The position numbers and the translations under genes were made by a program. This document shows positions 56,391-64,000 of a DNA stretch of 64,000 nt, piece by piece; the first letter of the stretch is position 1, and every line of letters begins with the position of its first letter. Origin of the DNA: Chara braunii (lineage: Eukaryota; Streptophyta; Charophyceae; Charales; Characeae); NCBI GenBank assembly GCA_003427395.1, contig BFEA01000345.1, positions 1,142,570 to 1,206,569 of the forward strand, in the 5' to 3' direction. The notes under the pieces were generated by a model. It had not been told where the DNA came from. It saw only the letters and a list, made by a program, of their open reading frames with translations, and made no database searches.

Positions 56391-57043
56391 AGAGAATCCT
56401 AGTCAAAATAAAGAGTTTGCAACAGACGGGCCCGCGTTCGGACTTCCCTACCAAAACTAAGGGGGATAGTCCCGTGGGACCCTCAACCCCTTAGCCCTTT
56501 AATTCTCCATGCTCCTATGCCGCCATTCGCTGGCCTCGATCCCCGTATCTCCGCTGTGCAAGTCCGGTACGGTAACCTATAGGGCTAAGCGCAAGCCTGG
56601 TACCAGTTGTGCAAGTCCAGTATAAAGTGGTGCTGCACAGCCCCCGGGCCTAGGAATTAGCCCGACCCTCATTCCTTCTTTTAACTAAGCATACTGTCGC
56701 TAGGCGTCCGCCCTGGCTTGCCCTCTTTGTGTCGTGGTCCCCTCGCACCCCGCTCCATACGTCGGGCTACCAACGGTCAACTGTCCCGAATAATAACAAA
56801 CCTTTCCTTCCTAATAACAACAATTCAGGCCGGCCAACTAACCCGGCCGCTTAATCAAACATAGGAATCACAAGCGCGCCTTAAGACTGTGCGCCCACTC
56901 ACGCTCTACTCTAATCAACCATCCCACCTATGTAACCAAACAGACTTAGGCGCGTCTCGCGTGGTACACTTAGAGTTTTAAACTTACTTCCTGTCACTTG
57001 CATACCCTTGTCAGGGTATTCGGACCGACAGCGTGACGCGGCC
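56389..57043 (+). repeat. Repeat Y, copy 2
   Basis: Diverged match to 32230-32882, with GGGGGATAGTCCC, CTCGATCCCCG, GCGCGCCTTAAG and the terminal hairpin ATACCCTTGTCAGGGTAT (about 57002-57019). Confidence 0.6.
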
Positions 57044-57105
57044 GGGACGGTCCCGCCCCATTTTGTGCGGTGCCGAACCGATGCGCTCGACACCGGCTCT
57101 GAAAA
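57044..57105 (-). repeat. Short reversed fragment of repeat X
   Basis: Reverse complement of about 6998-7057: CCCGCCCCATTTTGTGCGGT is shared. Confidence 0.75.
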
Positions 57106-57934
57106 CTGGAACCTGTCGAGTTCAAGACGGAGAAAATTTTGCCTCCTACGGTGAAACTCGCCGAATTCAACAGCGAAGCTTTTACTTACCATAGCGAAGC
57201 CAGCTAGCTCAGAACCCGTCGAACTCTAACATAGAAAGTATTACCTCCCATACCAATATTTCGCAACAAGCAAACCCGAGCACCCGCGCTAAAAGACCCA
57301 AGCCCAGCCAGGCTGGTTACACCAACATTTTGTAGCACGGAACTCAACAACTCCCCTCTGGTCTCACAGTCATTTTACGACCAAGACAGCCCGTTGCATA
57401 GGTCTCATAAGCTCCCTCCTGGTCACTTAGGGATTTGTCGGTGAAGGCGTCAAACTGCACTGAACTCTAAGACTCCCCTAGGGTGTTTGGTCATACAGTC
57501 TCTTGCAGTCGCGGCCTCTTGCAGAGAACTTCCTAGAACCGGATTCGAGCGGCAAGGCTAGCACAGGCGAAGTTTTCAGACGTCTTTGCGATACATAGCC
57601 CCTCGAGACTCTCCCGCAGAGGCGCCGATCCGAGGCGGCAATCGAAGAGATCCGGAAAACACTCTGTCTCTTCTTCCTTCCTTCCTCTTTCTCTCTCTCG
57701 GCCCGTCACCGTGAGCAAACCCGTCTTCCCCGCTACAGTAGCTTTTCCTCAGACTCGTTTCTCCCGCGCGGTCTCGGTAGAGCTCGCTTTGACTCTCTTC
57801 CTCCCCTTGTTCCAGTGCCTGGCCCCGAAGTCTAGACTCTCTCCTCTCCCCGTGCACGATACCCGTAGCCCTGCCTCGAGGTTTCCCCCTCTCCCTTTCT
57901 TTCCCTCGCGCGCGACTCCGTTAGGACCAACCTC
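57106..57934. other. Unassigned stretch with short tandem units
   Basis: Three ~53-bp units (AACCTGTCGAGTTC, AACTCGCCGAATTC, AACCCGTCGAACTC) at about 57111-57260 and three looser AACTC-type units at 57340-57490. No gene was seen. Confidence 0.45.

Positions 57935-57969
<35 letters not shown>
57935..57969. repeat. CT microsatellite
   Basis: Pure CT run ending at the adapter. Confidence 0.95.
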
Positions 57970-57971
<2 letters not shown>

Positions 57972-58007
57972 GTCTCTTATACACATCTAGATGTGTATAA
58001 GAGACAG
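57970..58007. other. Nextera mate-pair junction adapter (assembly contaminant)
   Basis: CTGTCTCTTATACACATCT (57970-57988) followed at once by its reverse complement (57989-58007). This is the Tn5 mosaic-end junction adapter used in mate-pair libraries, not genomic DNA. Its translation is the well-known contaminant peptide VSYTHLDVYKRQ. The sequences on its two sides need not be neighbours in the genome. Confidence 0.98.
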
Positions 58008-58169
58008 CCGTTGTGGACTGTCACAGGCTGTTGTGCAACCGCAGCACTAACCCCTACTCGTCCAGCCTGACCACCTCCCCAAGCCTCCACTCCAACAGCC
58101 TGTCACAGTCCCTAACTGCCACAGCAATCGGCAGTAACCTGCAATAGCAGCCTATACAGCAGCAGTGCT
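58008..58169 (+). repeat. Misplaced piece resembling the end of repeat X
   Basis: Resembles 53836-53930 (CTACTCGTCCAGCCTGACCA). Lies between the adapter and a single N at 58170, so its placement is doubtful. Confidence 0.7.
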
Positions 58170-58170
58170 N
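58170..58170. other. Single-N assembly join
   Basis: Separates the misplaced X piece from a CT microsatellite. Confidence 0.8.

Positions 58171-58242
<72 letters not shown>
58171..58242. repeat. CT microsatellite
   Basis: About 36 CT units, with a second short run at about 58277-58303. Confidence 0.95.
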
Positions 58243-58246
<4 letters not shown>

Positions 58247-59485
58247 GTGCGCGACTTAGTCAGGACTTACCTCGTCTCTCCCTCTCTCTCTCTCTCTCTC
58301 TCCTCTTGCAGAAATCCCTGCGTCGTCACTTCGGCCAGGCCAGCTCCGCCGAGCGCCAATCGCAAGTCTGCTCCTCCGTGCTCTTGGAGTTCCTGTGCGC
58401 AAATTCCCCCGAACCCCTCTAGTCCCCCCCTTCGTGCGCCCCTACGAGCCTTCTTCGACTGACAGTGTAGCTTCCACTCTCCCTCTCACCCCCTTCGTCC
58501 TTGTCAACCCGTCGGTGCTCTTCCTCGCTCTCTGGCTGTACTCTACCTCGCTCATTGGCCCTCGGACTCGCCCACCATTCACCTATGTCTTCGCTTGTCC
58601 TTTGACCACCAGACTGTGCGGTTTGAAGCTGCGGGCGCGACTTTTGTTGTTGTGAGTGCTGTTGTTGTTTCGTCCTCGGCGAACCCGCTCCTCCTCCTCG
58701 GGAGGGAAGCTGTCCCCCTTCGAGGTCTTCCTGGCCGCTCGCAAGACCGAAGCCCCCTCTCGTTCTCCTTCTCTGTGGTCTCTCGATTGCTATCTCGAAA
58801 TCAAGCATCGTGCGTGCAACGCGTGTGCTAACTCCATACACTTCCCCTCCTCTCTCTTTTCTGTTACTCTCTCCCTCCCCCTTCCTATACTCCTCACTCC
58901 ACCTTGGTCCTCTCCTTCATCGATCCCTATTTGTCTAGTCCCTGCCAATTGTATCCCTCATCCTTATTCCTCCCACCGGCTCAGATGCCCCCGTCGTATT
59001 TGTCCTGAAATTTTTCTTCCCGCTGATCGTAGCCAAAAAAATCTTCGCTGCTCCTTTTTGCTTCTCGCGGGAAACACCTCGCCCATTCTTTTGATCGTCT
59101 CCTCCTCCCGTTACAATCCACCCCTCTCTTTCTCCTTCGACCAATCTCAGCGCTTCGTTCACTCTTTCAGGATTAAGCGCTTGTGCCTTCTTGCGCGCGC
59201 TCCTCCCGAACCCCTTTCGCCGATTGTCACCACCCGCACAGTCAAGCCCCCGACCAGATGCCCTCGATCTTTGCTAGCTTCTTGGTGCCTGCACCTGGCC
59301 CTCTCCTTTCAGTTATCAAGAAGCGGCTGTGAGCGCCTTTTTTTCTAACCATCTCGGTGCTGGAAGCGTGCGGCATTGTCCGTTGTATGCTCGTACTTCA
59401 GGAAGTTGTTGTTGTCAACATCGGCATTGTAGTATTAGGCTAGATAGGATCTGCCACATGTAGTCTGGGCGCCGAGCGCCAATAC
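58243..59485. other. CT-rich stretch without a recognised gene
   Basis: Pyrimidine-rich; a 230-codon open frame (58656-59348) is low in complexity and has no known motif. It may contain part of the element G 5' LTR. Confidence 0.4.
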
Positions 59486-59816
59486 GATATCAACTCTTGT
59501 TCTTCGTTGATGATGATGAGAGACTATTTCAGCATTGTCAATTACGAACTATTGGTGTTCTTATTTGGTGAATCTCGTGATGCATTTCTGCTGTTGGTTC
59601 GAGGTCAAGACTATCTGGACTCATATGTATGATGCTGTTTGATTGCTGGNGATATCAACTCTTGTTCTTCGTTGATGATGATGAGAGACTATTTCAGCAT
59701 TGTCAATTACGAACTATTGGTGTGATCTTATTTGGTGAATCTCGTGATGCATTTTTGCTGTTGGTTCGAGGTCAAGACTATCTGGACTCATATGTATGAT
59801 GCTGTTTGATTGTTGG
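59486..59816. other. ~160-bp duplication around a single N (59650)
   Basis: 59486-59649 and 59651-59816 are nearly identical, starting GATATCAACTCTTGTTCTTC and separated by one N. This is typical of a false join of overlapping contig ends. Confidence 0.88.
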
Positions 59817-59846
59817 AGTTCGCTAATGCTCATCTTCCTTGCAATT

Positions 59847-59858
59847 TGGTATCAGAGC
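59847..59858 (+). promoter_or_regulatory. Element G primer-binding site
   Basis: TGGTATCAGAGC, the exact tRNA-Met-type site, four bases after the LTR end at about 59843. Confidence 0.93.
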
Positions 59859-61065
59859 TGTGGTACGATTGCCCTCATCTGGCGCTTGTCTTCTGCCTTA
59901 TGCGGTACATACATGCGGTCTGCTGGGCGAGTTTGGCCGTAAGTGGTGTGTAGTGAGGAGGGTGAAGATGAGTGTGAAGGCGAGTGTGATGAGAACTATC
60001 TAATGTGCGATTGATGCTGAGGTGGAACGACGGATAATGCTGGTTGTGCCGATGCAGTGACTGGTCATCGCAATTGCCATTGGGTCATCTGGTGAGATTA
60101 TCTCTGTGGTTGGGGGCAGCAATATTGAGGTACGTTACTCCCAACCTTATCTACCCTCTCCGACACTTCTTACCGTGAGGTTGTGTGATCCAACTTGAGA
60201 GTCCTCTCATCGTTAGGTGTCGAGTGCGCTCAACCTTGAGAGTCGGCATACTTCCTGTGGAGCATCAGGGGGAAGAGGGCGTTGCTTTCTGAAGGGCCCT
60301 GGACGAAGCACTGGGTCACGATCATCATGCCAACCCACTGGGTGTAGTACACGCATGCGTTGCTGGAAGTCTTTGGTTCTGCTGCTTGCGCAGATAGAGG
60401 TTAACTCGGGTGTGGCAGCCTCTTGAGACGCTTACCAGACCGTCTATAAACATTTCTGGTTGGGGACTCGGCTCTGAATCTGGCTGTGATCGTCGTCCGG
60501 CTGCGACGTAAAATAATTCCTGGAGTCACTTGGGGGCGGACGTTGAATTGCCTCTTGATCAGCCAGATCAACCGAGTGTAAGGCTCGTCGGCGAGGATAA
60601 AATAAGAGTGTTGTGGCTGCCTTGCTCGACGATAACCTGGGGCACAGGGGTGGGACCGGATTGCACACCTTCAGTCTCGCATGCTACCCGATCGCTCAGG
60701 ACGCTGACGGCAAGAGATACTCAAGTGTAGATTAGAGGGAGGGGTTGATTCCAGGTGACAAGTTTGAGAAAATACCATGCTGTCCTATCCACACAAGTGA
60801 TTCTATTTTTATGTTTTGATTAGTTAGATGGACTGCCATTGACATCTGACAGACAACATTAGTTAGAACTGTTGATTGTTCCTGGTGCTTCTGTTTGCGG
60901 ACTAGTCATACTAAAAACAGTTTCAGTTGTAGGAGTCTGAATCATCTGTTGACCCCAAATCAGATCTGTTCCAAAAGTAGCCGCCATCAATTATTTGGTC
61001 TGTGCACTATGCTGCGGTAGGCAGCTAGAATGATCGTGTGTAGACAGCGCACAATGTTGTCGCCT
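59859..61065 (+). other. Element G 5' leader
   Basis: 1.2 kb. Blocks at about 60105-60200 and 60425-60520 match the element B leader: TGGTTGGGGGCAGC, TTATCTACCCTCTC, TTTCTGGTTGGGG, CTGTGATCGTCGTCC. Confidence 0.75.
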
Positions 61066-62114
61066 ATGAGCGACACAGGGGACACCGGAGAGGACGACCG
61101 CAGGATCTTGCGATCAGCTAGAGGCCCGATAACTCACGTGTCCTTAGGACCGGAGGGTGATAGGGAATTGTTCCGCCGGCAGCGGGAGAGGCAGCAGCAG
61201 AGAGGCCGGTGCTACAGCAGCCATGGCTACCACAGCCGAGGCCAGCAGGGCATTAGCTAGCGAGGCCGGTGCTACAGCAGCCATGGCTACCACAACCATG
61301 AGCACGTCTGCGCAGCAAACTTCCCAAGCCGGTAGTTCAGGTACCGCAGGGTCCACGGTCGCGCAGACCGTGAGTCAGTCCACTGGCTTAATGGCAAGCC
61401 AGCCCGCGGTGTTGACCCCAGAGGATGTCGCCATCCAGCGGGCAGCCCTGCAAGAGGCACAGCTACAGCAGGCATTAGGACAGATAAAAAGAGAAGGAAA
61501 TGATGATTAGAAGAAGAACCAGGTTGCAACGAAGAGGGACAAACATAGAGGAGTTAAAAACGATGGACCTGACGAACATGGATGATGACGTGAGGGTAGT
61601 TAGGAGGGCCCTGCTAGGGGTAATAGAGATGCAGGAGCATCAGACTACCATCCTTCAAGACATCCAGCAGAGCCTAGCCATTTTCGTAGGGCGTTCGCAG
61701 GCAGCGCCATCACCGGCAGGGCCGGGTGCCTGGCCTGTGCCATATCCTCCCTTTTCTGTCCCACCGGTCATTGGGGTATCCCCATCTGTAGCCCCGTCGA
61801 CAGTTGCTGTCGTTTCCCTGGGCATGCCGCTCTCAGGAGGGCTATCAGGAGGTCCTAGTGTTCAGGTTCCAGTACAGTCAGTGGTCACCCAGGTTCCGTC
61901 ACAGGTTGCCATTAGTGGGCAATCTATTGTCTCGCAGTCTGTGCAGCCACAGGGCACACAGCCCCAACAACTAGCACAACAACCTGTATCACCGGGTCCA
62001 CAGCCCGGGTTGGTGCCGGGACCGGGACAAAGTCAGTGGGTTCCAAAGACGGCCATCGCCGCTCCCAAACCCTTTACAGCGGACAAGAGAGGCGAAGACC
62101 TCGACACTTGGTTG
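61066..62114 (+). pseudogene. Gag N-terminal part of element G
   Basis: Begins MSDTGDTGEDDRRILRSARG, related to element B. An Ala/Thr-rich part holds a duplicated segment (GAGGCCGGTGCTACAGCAGC at about 61203 and 61261). The second frame (61500 onward) has MQEHQTTILQDIQQSLAIF and a Pro/Val/Gln-rich linker, ending with KPFTADKRGEDLDTWL where the insert starts. Confidence 0.82.
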
Positions 62115-62472
62115 CCCAAATATCAAGCTTTAGCTTCTATTCAGTATGGATTTTTTTTGCTACTACTGCCTTGGATAGTTACTCTTCTTTTTAGATTTTT
62201 TTTTTTAGAGCATTCAATAAACAATTGGTGCAATAAAAGTTCTATTCAACTTTTTAATGCGACGCAAAAAAAAATAGCTTTAAATTCTTCATTTTTTTTT
62301 GTAATAATTAAAATTTCATTCAAATTTGATTTATGTAAAAAAGTAAAAAGATACTCTCAATTCTGTAAAAAAACAAAATATCGAAATGTTAATTTATCAA
62401 AAAGAATAGTTCATTACGTTTACGACTAAAAATAGAGATATGAAGAGTATAGATTTAATGACTCTATGTCAA
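62115..62472 (+). other. AT-rich plastid-like insert (possible cemA fragment)
   Basis: About 358 bp, very AT-rich compared with its surroundings, sitting between gag DTWL and KLTLPHEEVLVAASYL. In element B only about 30 bp lie between the equivalent motifs. Its frame is hydrophobic (FFLLLLPWIVTLLF), then LEHSINNWCNKSS, resembling the LPW...L...LE...W pattern I recall for plastid envelope protein CemA. A nuclear plastid-DNA insertion is likely; the cemA assignment is tentative. Confidence 0.55.
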
Positions 62473-63032
62473 GTGTAAACTCACCTTGCCACACGAAGAA
62501 GTGCTTGTGGCTGCATCCTACCTAGAGGGTAGTGCAGCAAGATGGTTAAGTGGGTTAACTCCAGGGGCACGGTCATGACTTCCGCTCTTGGGCAGCCTCT
62601 CAGAAATTGGAGGACTTCCTGAAGATGGTGGAAGAAAGATGGCATGATCCTCAGGAGGCCCAAAAGGCCACTGATGCGATCCTGACACTGCACACGAGGC
62701 AGTATAAGTCATTAAGGGAAGCCACAGACGCTGTAGAGCGTCTGATCTGTGTTCCAGGGGTGCGCTATGACCCCCAGGTCTTGTTGACTTCGTACTTGAG
62801 GTGCTTATCCCAGCCTCGCAGAAAGTAGTTGGCAAAAGAGGCCAGCATCAATATGCACAACTTTCCTTCGTTTAGCAAGGTAGCCCTAGACCTTGAAGCA
62901 AAAATAGGGCATGGACATAACTCAGTGACGGACGGGAAAAAGAAGACCCTGCCTCCTAACTGGAAAGCCAAGGGCCGCATTATGTTCGTCGACCACGATG
63001 GATCAACCATTGAGTTGGACGACGACTCCTAG
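62473..63032 (+). pseudogene. Gag capsid C-terminal part of element G
   Basis: AASYLEGSAARWLSGL, then FLKMVEERWHDPQEAQKATD and QYKSLREATDAVERLICVP match element B in order. A TAG at 62826-62828 (before LAKEASINMHNF) and another at 63030-63032 interrupt the frame; Gln fits both. Confidence 0.85.
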
Positions 63033-63435
63033 TTAGGAGTAGGTGCAGAGGCAGGTGGCGATACGGAGGGTGGAGTAGTGGCCGCCGTAACCCAACAAAA
63101 AGGTAAGAGTAGTGGCCGCCGTAACCCAACAAAAAGGTAAGGGGACCGGTAGACGTCGAGGGGGCTCCCGGTCTAGGAATCAAGTTGACCCCAATGCTCC
63201 TCCATGGGAGAAACCGGGTCTTTTCGAGGACGTGTGGAGAGATCGGTGGAACCGTCAGGCCTGCATCCGTTGTGGTCAATACGGCCATAACCAGTTTAAA
63301 TGTAGGAACAAGAAGGTCATCGATAAGATCCCGCCTACTATGGGGCAGGCGGTAGGATCCTCATCTCTCGTAGGTAGCAATGTTGCCAATTCATCAGGCA
63401 CTGCTCCGGGAAACATGTCAGGCCATGTGGAATAG
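63033..63435 (+). pseudogene. Gag nucleocapsid part of element G
   Basis: A 32-bp segment (AGTAGTGGCCGCCGTAACCC and following) is directly repeated at 63074-63141. A Gly/Arg-rich run precedes the knuckle CIRCGQYGHNQFKC. Consecutive TAG codons at 63433-63438 end the frame. Confidence 0.85.
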
Positions 63436-63458
63436 TAGCTGTTTCTACTAGGGATGAG

Positions 63459-63683
63459 GTGGTGGAGCTAGAGGAGTGGTGTAGACTAGACCCGCTAGCT
63501 TCTTGGACGGCACTAGCTAAAGCCCCGAAGGGTGAGATGTTTGTCAGCGAGATAGTCGTAGGCGGCCGCAAGGCCGGGGCCTATTATGACACCTCCTCGG
63601 CACGGAACTTTATTACTTGCGCGTTGTCGGAGGGCGCAGTGTCCCGGCCCTCCTTTGTGTACCAGGTCCTCGCTCAATACTAG
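63459..63683 (+). pseudogene. Degenerate protease of element G
   Basis: The active-site region reads AYYDTSSARNFIT, with Ser in place of the invariant Gly of D-T/S-G; element B reads AFVDIGSTRNFIS at this point. The frame ends at a TAG. Sequence beyond 63690 no longer matches element B. Confidence 0.72.
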
Positions 63684-64000
63684 TCCCATGTCCCGATTTA
63701 TTGTTCCTTAGACTCATCTCGTGTTGTAGGTTTGGTTCCTGGACTGTTCTCGGCGTGGACCGGTCCCGGTGGCGTAGCCCTCAGCAAAAGGGGTGTGCCA
63801 CAAGGCTTTCCATTGGTTCACACACACTCGGCGCCCTGCTGTACAGCAGAGCACAACCGGCCTGTGGCCGTGGTAGCCGCCGGGTTCGCCCTGGGACGCG
63901 GAGGTGAAAAGACCGGCGCTGCCCTTTCTACTGCGCGCCGAGTTCCTTCTAACCAGGTTATGGGATAGGTGCATGGGGCAAGTCGCTATCAAAAAGAAAA

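Larger units (their letters stand above)
59817..63990 (+). mobile_element. Ty3/gypsy retrotransposon, element G (5' part)
   Basis: An LTR end (CTTCCTTGCA) directly before a primer site, a leader, a broken gag with an AT-rich insert and zinc knuckle, and a degenerate protease. Gag and leader resemble element B. No RT is found before the window ends; 63690-64000 lacks recognised domains. Confidence 0.87.

Noticed and set aside
57711-58070. 119-codon open frame spanning the adapter
   Set aside because: It contains the translated mate-pair adapter and a CT microsatellite, so it is an artefact.
58656-59348. 230-codon open frame in a CT-rich region
   Set aside because: Low complexity, no motif, pyrimidine-biased strand and near a chimeric join; not supported as a gene.

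Overview
The window is nuclear DNA from a photosynthetic eukaryote, most likely a land plant or charophyte alga (Chara-like is my guess, not proven). The reasons are primer-binding sites of the plant initiator-tRNA-Met type, several chromodomain-type Ty3/gypsy retrotransposons nested in each other, a plastid-like insert, and no bacterial gene layout. I recognise no host protein-coding gene and no tRNA or rRNA gene. Nearly everything is transposon-derived, and the coding parts are decayed by stops and frameshifts.

Layout. 1-826 is a 67-bp minisatellite cutting into the integrase of a minus-strand gypsy element (element A, 824-6599). 6998-11025 is a non-coding repeat, here called X, with a conserved TATA box, a ~120-bp alternating tandem array and an array of hairpins with an invariant loop and covarying stems. 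12985-31746 is plus-strand gypsy element C with two LTRs. Its gag gene is split by minus-strand element D (16049-25028), which has clean CCAAC target duplications. 31747-32882 is a diverged repeat (Y). 33103-39664 is minus-strand gypsy element E, 3'-truncated, with a 470-bp 5' LTR and a leader carrying about twelve copies of an ACGT-core motif. 39665-42404 is a large inverted repeat made of two X arms. 42405-51417 is complete plus-strand gypsy element B with AATCT target duplications, and X resumes at 51418-53842. 53843-59485 is low-coding sequence with diverged direct repeats, a poly(A) tract, a second Y copy, CT microsatellites and a leftover Nextera mate-pair junction adapter. 59486-63990 is the start of gypsy element G, related to B, with an AT-rich plastid-like insert in gag.

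How the parts relate. X is the backbone: at least two full copies and several fragments in both orientations. Elements B and E, with unrelated LTRs, entered different X copies at the same nucleotide. Nearly all premature stops that I can align to a conserved residue look like C-to-T changes (CAG/CAA to TAG/TAA, CGA to TGA), as expected from long-term cytosine methylation of silenced elements.

Assembly quality is uneven: two N runs and most single Ns sit between duplicated flanks, and one adapter junction remains. All similarity statements come from reading by eye; no alignment or database search was run.
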